Positions 42,514 to 53,782 of a stretch of 64,000 nucleotides of DNA are shown here, in pieces. Each line of letters starts with the position of its first letter. The stretch's first letter is position 1. The notes beneath the pieces were generated by a model. That model saw only the letters and a list, made by a program, of their open reading frames with translations, searched no databases and had not been told where the DNA came from. The position numbers and the translations under genes are program-made. The DNA is from Macrolepiota albuminosa (lineage: Eukaryota; Basidiomycota; Agaricomycetes; Agaricales; Agaricaceae): the NCBI GenBank assembly GCA_027475525.1, contig JAMWFC010000025.1, forward strand, positions 496,001 through 560,000, written 5' to 3'.

Positions 42514-42667
42514 AGAAGTGGCAAGGGCCAGGTGCGGGTACGTTAGCGGGTCGGTTAGCCGTGAGGTTGGTGGTAATCATGGTTTCGATCAGAAGTGGCA
42601 AGGGCCAGGTGCGGGTACGTTAGCGGGTCGGTTAGCCGTGAGGTTGGTGGTAATCATGGTTTCGATA
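42514..42667. repeat. 77-bp tandem duplication 16 (42514-42590, 42591-42667)
   Basis: Perfect pair immediately upstream of (coding sense) the GypC zinc knuckle. Confidence 0.95.
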
Positions 42668-42700
42668 CGGTCATAGCGGAAGCGACAGCGGCGGTAATAG

Positions 42701-42854
42701 CAGCATTGAGCTCCTCTTTCTTAACGAAGTCGGCAACAGGAGGCGGGATGGGAATGATACCGTTAGTTCGCTCAGGGCAGCATTGAGCTCCTCTTTCTTA
42801 ACGAAGTCGGCAACAGGAGGCGGGATGGGAATGATACCGTTAGTTCGCTCAGGG
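42701..42854. repeat. 77-bp tandem duplication 17 (42701-42777, 42778-42854)
   Basis: Perfect pair in GypC gag, only 33 bp from duplication 16. Confidence 0.95.
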
Positions 42855-42913
42855 GTGGGCTCATCCTAGCGCGTTGCAGTCCAACGCCAGTGTCCGTTCC
42901 CTTGAGAACCCAT

Positions 42914-43067
42914 TTACCGGCTTCAAAGACGTCGGCAACGTTATAGGGCTCGTCTGGGTGATGAGCCTGATGAACTATCTCTAGGCGACGTTACCGGCTT
43001 CAAAGACGTCGGCAACGTTATAGGGCTCGTCTGGGTGATGAGCCTGATGAACTATCTCTAGGCGACG
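42914..43067. repeat. 77-bp tandem duplication 18 (42914-42990, 42991-43067)
   Basis: Perfect pair in GypC gag. Confidence 0.95.
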
Positions 43068-43386
43068 GCAATACGAGTCCACAGTGAAGTCGGGATGCCC
43101 TGCTGAAATAGGCGACGCTCCTCGTTAATATAGAGCTTGCCGTTCTGCAGAAGCCACCTAGCGATTTTCTGGAACTCGCGGTAATACGTGGAGAATGCGC
43201 CAAGAGAAGAAGTGCCGTTGTCGAAAGATTCCTGAACTAATTTCTGCAACTCGTTTACCGTGTATCGCGTAGCCTCCTCAGCGCCAGGGTACAGCTGGAT
43301 TACTGCCGTCTTCCAGTCCTCATACGAAGCGCCTTGGGCGGGAGCTGTCGGCGTGGCGGGAACGAGCGCTGCAAACTCGGAAAGAC

Positions 43387-43540
43387 CAGTCCAAGTCTCT
43401 GCCGTGTCGTACGATACGTATCTTGCCGCGTACTCCTTCATCTGCGTGTGGTCGGTAATGTTACAGTCCAAGTCTCTGCCGTGTCGTACGATACGTATCT
43501 TGCCGCGTACTCCTTCATCTGCGTGTGGTCGGTAATGTTA
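43387..43540. repeat. 77-bp tandem duplication 19 (43387-43463, 43464-43540)
   Basis: Perfect pair in the capsid-like part of GypC gag. Confidence 0.95.
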
Positions 43541-44018
43541 CAATCCTGAATAGATACTAACTCCTTAAAATACTGGGAGAGCTCCCGTGGCTTGGTCTCG
43601 TCCCATTTCGGTGCCGAGAAGTGGTTGCGTGGCGGCATGCGTTGGACTTGTTGTTCCATGGCGACCGTGTTGGCGAGTTCGGTTAGCGGTAGTGGGGAAG
43701 GAGTTCTGGAGATTGGCGACGGGGTAAGCGAAATGAGTTGAGAAAGAGGCGTTAGCGGAGTAATGGGAGTGATTGACTGCGGTACGGTAAAGGGCGACGC
43801 TAAGGGGTCGTCGGCACTATAATCGAGGGAATGCGGGAAGAGATCAGGAAAAGCGTCTACAGTGGCGTTCTGTAGTTCCTGGGCGAGAGAGAGACCCGGT
43901 AAGGCACCAGGTGGTTGTGGAGTTGATGGGTGGGAAGGAGCTATGCCTTCTGCCGACTGGTCTAGCAGGCGGCGCCTACGCTGGAGACGGGTTTCTGGCG
44001 GAATTCTGCCCTAGAGAT

Positions 44019-44036
44019 CCCTCGCGGTGGGCTCCA
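44019..44036 (-). promoter_or_regulatory. GypC tRNA-type primer binding site
   Basis: Minus-strand TGGAGCCCACCGCGAGGG starts 3 nt after the 5' LTR. Its complement ends in CTCCA and would fit the 3' end of a tRNA with a GCCCACC acceptor strand. The tRNA identity was not determined. This differs from GypA and GypB. Confidence 0.65.
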
Positions 44037-44039
44037 ATT

Positions 44040-44987
44040 TGATGACGCCCAAAGTTTGGTCAGCAACAAATGTAACAGTTGTGTTACCGTACCAAGAGTG
44101 TGCGTTGGGCGCGCTAAAAGTAATTGAGGAGTCCCGGGCAGGTCCCAGAGAACGCGTCTGTGAAAAAGGATAAAAGTCGGTAACGGGGTCGGCAAGTGTC
44201 AAGCGCTAAGGTAAAGCGCCTAAGGAAATGCGGTAAGTGAACACGGCAAGGGTGAGCGGCAAGAGCACGATAAGCTTAGCGAAGTTCTAAGCGTCGATAA
44301 TGCCTGCCGTAGTTGCAAGGCGCGAGTATGTCGAGTGTTGGCGAACGTCTGTAACTGCCGATGAGTTCAACGTTGCCGACCGTAGCGTAAATGAGCTCTT
44401 GAGCGTAAAGGAGACTGAAGTAAGTGGGGGAAACTGTGGTCTATTCGTCTGCTGTCCAATGTACAAGTCGGTAAGTACTTTTATACTACAATAAGTTCGC
44501 CGTCGCCAGTGGCTAATGACGCCAGAGTGCGGTAAACTGGAAAATTTCAAAGGGGTAGCTCCAACGGTTTCAGATCCCTACCGTCCATTCAAGAGCCTTA
44601 GCGACGCCAGGCGACAGATCGCGAAGCTAAACCATCACTCCATCACCCTTCTGTCTGTCAGAACACCTAAGCGACGTTGGGCGCCAAATCGAGACGGTAA
44701 GCGGTGTCAGACGCCAAGGTCAAACGCCAAGCTGTCCGTCAGTTTTTGATAGATCATCAAACTTCTCGCTAAGCGCTGTCGTCAGTGACTGATGCCATCT
44801 GTCAGTTGTCATTCTTGCTGCCGTCGGCGCTATCATTGATTGGATCTGCTTCTTGCCGTGCGCGGCCGTCAGAAATGGCTTAAAATGGGTAGAACGCGTG
44901 CGCTAAGTTCGGAACAAGTGCGGCAAGGTTTCCGGAGCCGGTGCCGAGCCTGCCGTTGATGCGCCTAACCTGTATAGGGTCCTATCA
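44040..44987 (-). repeat. GypC 5' LTR
   Basis: 948 bp. Its inner edge (44040) faces gag, its outer edge (44987) the ACGT target duplication. Confidence 0.93.
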
Positions 44988-46292
44988 ACGTGCCACAGGA
45001 GGTTTTTGAGGAGGCCCTGGAGAGACCCCAGGGGTTGCCCCCTCACAACTGGTGTGTGAGTAACGGGCCGGTAAGTGGGTCCTTACCTCAGGTCTCCTGG
45101 CTGACCTTGGTGCTGCAGTGTCTGCACTGTGCCCACCAGCTGGTGCCCTGCCTATTCGAGGCCCCGGCACCCTCATCCCACCAGGACACTTCCGTGTGTG
45201 AGGCGTGCCGCCTCAACCACGAGCAGTGTTCCGTATCGGCACTGTAGAGGGCACGCTGTGTTGCACGGGAGCAGGGGTGGCTGCTGGGGGGGGTTACTCG
45301 GAGGATGGGAGTCGAGGAGCAGGATTTGGTGGTGGAGCCGGTGGAAGAGGTGTCCACAGCGCCCGCAGAGGCACCCAGTGGGGGGTCGGGGGGTCGAGGG
45401 GTTGTTCAGGTGGGGGGCCGGGGCTGGCCTGTAGTCCTGATCACCTGTCGGGTGACCCGGGCCGGGACCGGCAGTCACGAGGGTCGCAGGGGGTGCCCCG
45501 ACAAAGGGAAGAGGTGGGCGTCGCCTAGTTCCTCCCCAGGGCCTTCCAAGAGGGTGCATCTGCCCATGGAGACTCCATCCCTGGCTTCCCCAGCACGCCT
45601 CTCCCCGGCAACATTTTCCCCATTATCTGGACGACCGCTGGACGTCGAGGTGAGGGCTCTGCAGGAGCGCCTCGAGCAGGTTGACCGGGAAAGGGAGGAG
45701 CATGAGGAGGCGGCGCTCCAGAGGGGGCTGGAGGAGGATCATGAGGCGGCCCTCTGGGAGCTGGAGGAGGCGAGGGTGGCCAGGGGGGGAGCTGGGGCTC
45801 AGCTGGACGCCATGAGGGCCAGGCTGGAGCAGGGGGTGGGGCTCCCAGAGCAAGGTCCCTCGAGCCCGGGGTTGGTCGAGGCCTTGTGCCGGGACGTGGT
45901 TATTGGGCGCATGGCCTCCTTGAGTGAGTGTCCCCTCTTTTCTCGTGGTTGGATCAGTACTGATATCTTCAGGCTGGGCTCGGGAGCATTGCCTGCTCCT
46001 AGACGGGGCGGCCGCAGCATTCACGTCCCTGCAAGAGGGGTTACGGTCAGAGGCAGGGAGCCCCAGGATGGAGCAGGATCTGGATTTGTTGGGGAGGTTG
46101 GTGGTGGCACACCGCTAGAGGAACATCCTGGCCCCGGGATCGTGGTTCGAGCAGGTACTAAACGAGGGCAAGCAGCTCCCGTCTTGGGACCAGCTGGCCG
46201 AGGAGGTGTGGTGGGAACACGGTCCGGAGGGGGTGGGGGAGAATTTCTGGAGTTGGCCGAGGGGGAGGACTGGCGAGGGGAGTTCCAGTTAG
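44988..46292 (+). pseudogene. Antisense zinc-cluster gene of GypA-2, 3' part
   Basis: Continues from 32839. Rest of exon 2; intron 2 GTAAGT..CTGCAG (48 bp); exon 3 from about 45118 starting at the Cys6 motif with the same CX2CX6CX15CX2CX6C spacing; TAG at 45246-45248 where GypA-1 has TGG; coiled coil (about 45640-45800); intron 3 GTGAGT..CTTCAG (49 bp against 45 in GypA-1); exon 4 'EHCLLLDGAAAAFTSLQEG' to stop 46290-46292. Intron lengths differ between copies by amounts that leave the exon frames aligned, which supports real splicing. Confidence 0.85.
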
Positions 46293-47095
46293 GGGCGGCG
46301 TTTTGCATTCTTCTTGTTATTTTTTGTCCGTTTCGTTTCTCGCTATTGTTAACCTGTAGAGTAATGTACCTATAGAAAAATGTATATACTTGGTTCGCCG
46401 GAGTAAGTAAAACAAGGAATCGTAATGTGGCAAGAAAGTTGAAAGGTGACCTTGCCCTGACTCCGGGGCGCTACTATGAGAAAAGGTACTAAAAAGGGAG
46501 TAAGATCTAGAAAGTGAAAGCAGAAAGTATACATGGGAGTTGAATCCCTACTGAGCCCAAAAGCAGGGGTTACGCCCACTACTGCCATCTGTGAGTCCTG
46601 CGCCCAGGAAGGTTGTTTCCCAGGTGCCGTTGTTGGAAGTCCCGGAGTTTGTCGAGGGCGCCTTCAAGGTTTTGGTGCAGTTCCCAAGTGTCGTCTTCTG
46701 AGCCGTATCCCTTCCACCGTACGAGGAAGTGGGGTCATCCACAAATGTTCCAGGAGTCGAGGATGTCTTCAACCTCGTAGTGGTACTCGTCCTCGACCTC
46801 GACCAGGGGAGGAGGCTCGGGACGTTGTTCGGGGAAGGGATCTGGGGGATGTCGTTCCAGGAGGCGGATGTGGAATACCAGGTGCAGACCTTTTAGTCCC
46901 GGGGGAAGCTCGATCTTGTAGGCGTGGGATGAGACCTTCTTCAAAATTTTGAACGGGCTGAGGCGCTTGTGATCGAGTTTTGGGGAGGGCCAGCGGGTGC
47001 GGAGGTGGCGTCGGTCTAACCATACCTTTGTCCCAGGGATCCAGTCAGGGGTGTCTTCCCGTTTCCGGTCAGCGTGTTTCGCATAGGCCTGGTTC

Positions 47096-47249
47096 GCGGT
47101 GTCGATCTCTTCCTGGAGGAACTCGTGAAGGGACTGGAGATCCTGGGCGACCTCGTGGGCGGCGTGTGACAGGCGGTGTCGATCTCTTCCTGGAGGAACT
47201 CGTGAAGGGACTGGAGATCCTGGGCGACCTCGTGGGCGGCGTGTGACAG
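47096..47249. repeat. 77-bp tandem duplication 20 (47096-47172, 47173-47249)
   Basis: Perfect pair in the GypA-2 integrase C-terminal region. Confidence 0.95.
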
Positions 47250-50146
47250 ATGTCCTGGAGCGAAAGCGTCAGTCGGGGGTGGTATCCCTTGTTGGCAAAG
47301 AAGGGTGATACCCCGGTGGCAGAGTGCGGCGTGGTGTTGTAGGTGAACTCGGCCAGGGGGAGCTCGGCGTGCCAGTCATCCTGCAAGTAGTTGACATACA
47401 GTCGGAGGTACTGCTCGAGAGACTGGTTGACCCTTTTGGTTTGACCATCGGTTTTGGGGTGATAGGCAGTAGAGAGGTTAGTCTTTACTTCAAGGGCCTT
47501 ACACAAGGAAGTCCAGAACTTGGACACGAAGAGTGGGCCACGGTCGGAGATGATGTCGTCCGGAAGTCCATGTTTGGCGAAGACGTGTTCGAGAAACAGC
47601 CAGGCAAAGTCCAGGGCGGTGTCCGTGGTGTGGCAGGGTAGGAAGATGCCCTGTTTGGTTAGCCTACACACAACGACGAGAATGGCATCAAACCCTTCAG
47701 ATTCCGGGAGTTCAATGATGTGGTCCAGGGATATAGAGGACCAGGGGCGTCGTCCGACTGGCAGGGGTTTCAGGAGTCTGTATGGTTGGTGTCGGGGGAC
47801 CTTGGCCCGGAGGCAGGGTTTGCATGATTGAATGTAACAGGTCACGTCCTTCTTCAACCCTGGCCAGAAGTAAGTCCGGGAGATAAGCTGAAGGGTCTTA
47901 CGTATTCCAGGGTGTCCCCGGAGCTTGTGGTTGTGGTGTTGACGGAGGATGTCGTAGCGGAGTCGGGTGTGATCCGGGACGTAGATGCAGCCGTCCTGGA
48001 GAAGAAGTTTTTTGTCGGGGGACAAGGAGAAGGCGGGGTCCTGGTCGGTTCCGTCAGGGGGGTTGCGGGGGTCGTGGTCAGTGAGGTATTTGTCTTGGGG
48101 GGCGCGGCGGATCTGGCTCAGGGTTCCTTCATCATTTAAGATCAGTATAGCATTCAGATGTTCAGGAGGGATCACCATGCGATGATTGAACGCATTGTGT
48201 TCTGCCTCGAATGACTTCTTGGGATAGACGTCTGGTCGACGGGTGAGGGCATCGGGTTTAGCTCCAAGTCGTCCCAGGCAGTACTGGATTGTGAAGTCGT
48301 ATTCCAAGAGAACCTCGGACCATTGGGCCTGCCGTCAACTAAGTTGCTTGGTCGTGGTGAAGTACTGCAGGTTGTTGTGATCCAAGTAGACCTGAATCCG
48401 GTGCCGGGCTCCCTCGAAGTAGGCTCGCCATTGTTTGAAGGCTTCGACGATGGCGAGGAGCTCCTTGTCGTAGATGTCGTAGTTGAGCTCGGTGTTGATC
48501 ATAGACTGGATGTAGAAGGCGACTGGCCAGGGCTCCCCGCTGTCAGGTCCCATCTGCGAGAGGATCCTGGCAATGGCGTAGTCGGAGGCATTGCATTCCA
48601 GGATAATTGGGAGGGCCGGGTCATAGTGCCGGAGTACAGGGGCAACTGTGAAAGCCTCCTTGAGCAGGTTAAAGACACTCTGGCACTTACTGTCCCAGTT
48701 CCAGGCGACGTCCTTGCGTGTGAGCCGGTTGAGGGGTTTCGTGATACCGGAGTAGTTGTCTATAAACCTCTGGTAGAAATTAGCAAAACCCAAGAAGGAC
48801 TGTACTTCCTTGACGTTCCAGGGTTGCGGCTAGTTGACGATGGCCTCAACCTTGTGGGGATCCATGCGAACGCCATTCGGGGATACGATGACGCCGAGAT
48901 ACTCAACCTCTCCCATGTGGAATGAGCACTTCTCGGGCTTGGCGTGGAGGTTGTGCTCCCAGAGGTGTTTGAGGACTTGCTGGACATGCTTCTGGTGGTC
49001 CTCCTTCAAGTCGGAGTAGATGAGAATGTCGTCCAAGTAGACGATCACGAAGACGTCGCTCATATTGTGGAAGATGTTGTTCATGAAGTATTGGAACGTA
49101 GCAGGGGAGTTAGTCATTCTGAAGGGCATCACAAGGTACTCAAACAGACCGTACCACATACAGAACGCAGTTTTCCACTCATGTCCCAGGGCGATGCGGA
49201 CATTGTTGTAGCCGGAGCGGAGGTCAATTTTCATGTAAACCTTGGCGCTGCGGAGTCAATCAACCAGATCGCCAATGAGTGGGAGCGGGTAGCGGTTCTT
49301 CTTGGTGATCTTATTGAGTCCCTGGTAGTTGACGCAGAGTTGGAGCGAACCGTCCTTCTTCTTGGCAAATAGAACCAGGGCTCCAGCAGCGGAGGCGGAG
49401 GGTCAGATGAATCCCTTACCAAGCATTTTGTCGAGGTAGTCCTTGAGGGCCCGGAGTTCAACTTCCGACATGTTGTATACCTTGCCAAAAGGGGGGGCAG
49501 CTCCTTCCTTGAGGTCAATAGTGTGGTCATAGGGGCAGTGAGGGGGAATCTCCTTGGCGTCTCCTTCAGAGAATACGTTAGCAAACTCGTGATACTCCGG
49601 GGGAACTACTTCTTGGAGGATCTGCTCCTCGGTTTTCTTTTCCGGGGGAATAGCATCCCCTTGTAGATATTCTTCCGGGAGGGATGGCAAGGCATGTAGC
49701 TGAAACGTGGGTGTTCCATCCTTCATGAGGCAGGCGAAGGGGGCGGCTCCAATGATCCTAATGTCGAGTGCGTTCAGGTCTATTGGAGTCGCAGGTGCAT
49801 CGGCCGGAGCGGGTTTGACGCGTGTCTGAGACTGGCCAGGGTAGTTCGGCCCTTTGTACATGTTCCGAGGAATGTTTGGAGGTCGATCAGGGACCTTGCA
49901 GGCTCGGATGGGTGTGGGAGGCGCGGTTGTCGTCCCGGGGGTGTCGGGCATCAGGTCATTCCCTAGGGCCCGGAGGTGCACAGCGGTCGAAGGGTGGTCT
50001 TTGGGTCCTGGGAAGTTCATGGTGAGCGTCCTCCAATCGATGTTGGGGTTCGTGTTGCGTAGCCAGGGTAGCCCCAGCACCATCAGGGTTGACTCGTGAA
50101 GTCGCATGACCAGGAAGCTGGAGGTGAACTCGTAGTCGTTGTCCAG

Positions 50147-50234
50147 GGTCACGCGTCCCGAGTAAGACCTCTGGATGGGGCTGGAGGAGGGGTCACGCGT
50201 CCCAAGTAAGACCTCTGGATGGGGCTGGAGGAGG
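50147..50234. repeat. 44-bp tandem duplication in GypA-2 protease
   Basis: Period 44 with one G/A mismatch; GypA-1 has one copy at 8849-8892. The only short duplication here with a period other than 77 apart from the 63-bp LTR one. Confidence 0.85.
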
Positions 50235-50991
50235 AGGGGGTGCCATCAAGGCATTGCAGGTGGAGGGGCTGGTCGAGGGAGTCGTGGGGGAGGTTGAGGG
50301 CGTCGCTGATGAAAACTCCGGTGGCTCCACTGTTGATGAGGGCCAATATCGGCCCCAGGGCGCCGTCCAGCCTGGCATTGATGACGAAGGACTGGGACAA
50401 GTGGGACTGGAGTCCAAGAGGTGGTGGGGGCCCATTCTTCGGGGTAGGATCGGAAGAGTGGGGGATGTCAAAGGGGAGTTGCTGGTCGTTGGGCATCGGG
50501 TCCCGGGTCAGGCGAAGGGTAAGATGTCACCAATCAATGCGGGGATTGGTGTCTCAGAGCCACAGGAGCCCTAGGACCAGGGGTGTGGGAGGGTGGAGTT
50601 TGGTTATCAACATCCAGAAGGTGTGAGTCTGTCCATTGGCGAAAGTAATAGGCATACGCACAAAGTGAGTGATATCCCCCGCCATAGAGGCGTCTCCGTC
50701 AAAGAGGCAGAGCCGTACCGGGACCAGGAGTCACTGAGCGGGTTCCAGGGCGAAGGTAGACCATGCTTCGTCGATGAAGTTGTTGGTGGCGCCACTGTCA
50801 ACGAGGGTGTCGAGGGGGGTTCCGGAGGAGATGAGGCGGGTTTTGAGGAGGAGGGAGTGTGAAGAGTGGGAGGGTAGGTAAGCCGTGAGGATGTCCTGTA
50901 TGAGTGCCATGAAGCGAAGATGTGAGACCAGGGCGGAGAATATGTCGGGGTCGATTCCATGATTTAGGGCATCTTCCGGGTCTAAATCACC

Positions 50992-53749
50992 GGGTCGTTT
51001 TCCGAATACTCGTAGATGGCATCCTCCCCTTTGAAGGTCCAGGTGGCACGTCCCATGACCTGTTGTTGGGGACACTCAGAGATGAAATGGTCTTTCTCAC
51101 CACAGAGTATGCAAACATCCTCCCTTCTCTGTCGTTCCTGCACATCTCTCAGGACCTCAACCTAGGGTCGCCTCTTTTTTGAGAGCCAGTTGGCCCAGAG
51201 GGCTTCTTCGTCCCGCTCATCGGCGAAGTCGGGATCTTCAGAGTCTTCCGGGGATTCCTCGGGGTCTGGCACGTCGCCTGGTTCATTGGCGGCTCATCGG
51301 CGAAGTCGGGATCTTCAGAGTCTTCCGGGGATTCCTCGGGGTCTGGCACGTCGCCTGGTTCATTGGCGGCCACGGCGGCGTTGAGTTGGGCCTGGGGGTG
51401 GGCACCGCTGCCGGGGTTAGTATTGGGTGGACCGCGACTCACTGGGAGTCAGCTGCCAGGGAACGCAGGGGGACCGGAGTTCCAGATTTGGGGGTTGGGG
51501 GTTTCGCTGGAGGGCCATGGGGGTCCTCCCCTAGGGTTCCAGGGGAGTCGGGAGTTCGAGTACTCGCTGCGGTCTTCCCAGTAGCGTTGGTCGATCTGCA
51601 TGACGAGGGCCTTGTATCCGTCGTAGGAGGGTTGTTTCGGGGCAAGTCAGAGGACGTCCTTGATACGTTGTAGCAGGGCGCGGCAGAGGGCGTACCGGAG
51701 GGCGCTGTAATTCCAGCCTGTCTCGTAAGCTTCCTTCTCAAAATGTACGATGAAGGTGGTGAAACGTTCTTCAGAGCACATCCAGAGGTTGAAGAGGTTG
51801 TCCTCAGCCTCGGCCACGGTGTCGTAGATCCCGAACTTCCCGGAGAACTCGTCGACGAAGGCTTGCCAGCGAGCGAGTGCCAGATTGTTGGGGTCGAACT
51901 GGATGAGGGCCGTGTAGTGGTCGAAGGCGATCCCCTGGAGGTACGAGGCGGCAAAGGCCACTCAGGAGCTATCAACCTGAAACGTGAGTGGTTTCGCCTG
52001 AAATGTATTAAGACACTGAGTGAGAAATGTATGCCATTTTTGGGGGTCCCGGTCTGTGAATGCGTCGGGCTTTTGAATGTCCAGACATCCTTCATGGGTG
52101 AGGGTGTCGTGAGTGTCGTCCGGTCCAGTAGCGTTATGGGGAGGGGGGCCAGCATTGTAGTAGTAGTAATAATGGTTACCCCCCCCTCCTTGTGGAGGAA
52201 AGGCACCGAGGGCTGGTTCCCACCCACCTGGAGGGCCTCCTCTGGATGGCTCACCTGGGGGTCCGCGCCCGGGGGGTCCGTTGTTCCAGGGGGGTTCGTT
52301 CCTGCTGGGGGGAGGCCCGGGTCTCTACACAGAGGGTGGCGGAAGTGGGGGGCCTGGAGGTCGTCCTCGAGGTTTGGCTGGAGGTGGCGGAGGCGGTCGG
52401 GGAGGGTTTGGTGGCGTCAGATCAACCTGAGGGGGGCCGGGTGCTGGGTCGGGTGCCGGGTTGCACGGAGGATGTTCAATCTGGGAGGGTCGTGCTTGCA
52501 TCAGAGGCCATGGGGAGTTCCGCAGATCGAAGTGGGGCGGAGGGTCACGGTGGAAGTTGGGTTCCGGAGGGGCCAGGGCTGACGTGGGGGGCGGGCATGG
52601 GCGCGGGGCATTGTTTGTTGTTGCCGCACGTGAGCTCGTCGATATAGCACAGGGTGTCGTCCGTGCTAGGGGTGTCCACGTGGGGTCTGCCGGGGTCTGC
52701 CAGGGCTGGGGGTCAGGCGTTGTCTGTTTGTGGGAGGGGTTCCAGGGGTCTTTGGGGCTGTCCCCAAGTCTTGAAGGTGCTAGGAACGGAGTTAGCCCTA
52801 TGGCGAGTTGACAAGCCTACCGTGCGGGCAGCAGGCTGATTGAATAGCCCTCCCATCAGGTTGAGGGACCATAGTATGGCCGAGGCATTTTGTCGCTCTT
52901 CCCGTTGTCGTTGCTCCGGAGTGGGGACCGCGGGGGCTGCCGGGGCCGGTTCTGGGGGCTCCCGCCAGATGTGAATCGAGTGGCCCAGGTCTGCGGGGTC
53001 GTCAAGGAGTCAAAGGGAGGGGGACGCGTGGACTTCGTCAAGCAGCTGTTGTAACTCCTCGTGGAGGATCGTGTTACGTCTGTACTTTACCATGGTCTGC
53101 TCTGGGAGTTCTCCTCGTGCGAGTCAATCCCTGAATTTGACCAAGCAATGGGCCCAGTCCTCCGGAGTCCCTGCGAAGTCGTCGTGTCCAAATTCCGTGA
53201 GTAGCGTCCTTGCCCGTTGCGCGAAGTCCTCCGGCGAGATCCTAAGCAAGCAGAGCACTTTGTCCCATTGCCGTTCGTAGTCCTTGAGACGTCGTCATCC
53301 CAACAGCGAGGAGGGAGTCCAAGCAGGTGGGGCAGCAGTTGGGTAGTGTCGAGGGGGATAGTCGTAGTTGAGAGGTCCCCAGAGTTGGGGGGCAGGGCGC
53401 TGGTAACCGTAGTAGGGGGTGGGTGCAAAGGGGCCCTCGCTGGGGGGTACCGGGCGAGGTCCACTGGGGACTGGTGGTGTCTCCGGTAGGCCCCCGGGGA
53501 TGCTCCGGTACAAGGGGACCTCCACGGGTCGCGCCATGGCTAGGTTGGGCGGGGGGGCCAGCTGGCTGAGGGCCCCAGATCATAGAGAGATGGGTCAGGG
53601 GCCCAGTGACGGTGGAGGTATTGGGGTTCGTACAGGAGGGGTGGATAGGCGGGGTGGGGGGTCTGTGCGGGGTAGTGATCGGGGACCGGACGCCCGTAAG
53701 GGTCGGTCTGGTAGCCCATGGGGTAGTAGGTATGAGTATACGTAGCCAT
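50992..53749 (-). pseudogene. GypA-2 gag, decayed
   Basis: ATG 53749 ('MATYTHTYYPMGYQ') corresponds to GypA-1 gag; stop equivalent at 50992-50994. Capsid-like region recognisable ('ASYLQGIAFDHYTA', about 51940). The frame is broken by several indels, by TGA/TAG transitions and by the duplication at 51216. Confidence 0.85.
51216..51369. repeat. 77-bp tandem duplication 21 (51216-51292, 51293-51369)
   Basis: Perfect pair near the 3' end of GypA-2 gag. Confidence 0.95.
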
Positions 53750-53782
53750 CAAGAATGGTGTAAGGAGGAAGTCTTGATATTA

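Larger units (their letters stand above)
41861..43659 (-). pseudogene. GypC gag
   Basis: Starts at ATG 43659 ('MEQQVQRMPPRNHFSAPKW'); an open frame without ATG continues upstream to about 43990, so an upstream non-ATG or spliced start is possible. Capsid-like region 'ELSQYFKELVSIQDCN' and 'AARYVSYDTAETW' (43600-43390). A variant zinc knuckle 'CHFCGEIGHTMTRGRC' (CX2CX4HX6C instead of HX4C) lies at about 42530. A Pro/Ala-rich tail follows. Four 77-bp duplications (42514, 42701, 42914, 43387) interrupt it, and a fifth lies at the gag-pol boundary, where the pol frame differs from the gag frame. Confidence 0.85.
32840..44987 (-). mobile_element. GypC, Ty3/Gypsy element with antisense gene, nested in GypA-2
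   Basis: LTRs of 948 bp at 32840-33787 and 44040-44987 (TGATGACG to CCTATCA), with no difference seen by eye. The 4-bp TSD ACGT lies at 32836-32839 and 44988-44991. Minus-strand order: 5' LTR, tRNA-type PBS, gag, protease, RT, RNase H, integrase, polypurine tract, 3' LTR. A plus-strand six-exon gene (33957-36408) lies between pol and the 3' LTR. RT and integrase are far from GypA/GypB and no chromodomain is seen. It carries 12 of the 22 77-bp duplications. Confidence 0.95.
46579..51075 (-). pseudogene. GypA-2 pol, decayed
   Basis: Same order as GypA-1 pol. First protease 'LVDSGATNNFID', second 'LINSGATGVFIS' (catalytic Asp changed to Asn), RT '[11 protein letters not shown]' (about 49040), RNase H 'LNYDIYDKELLAI', integrase 'HHNHKLRGHPG', 'ISDRGPLFVSKF' and 'DGQTKRVNQSLEQYLR' (the usual Glu of TERVNQ is Lys), chromodomain '[17 protein letters not shown]' preceded by TGA. 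Stop at 46579-46581. Several stops such as TAG at 48833 and TGA codons are transitions relative to GypA-1. 77-bp duplication at 47096; a 44-bp duplication at 50147-50234. Confidence 0.88.
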
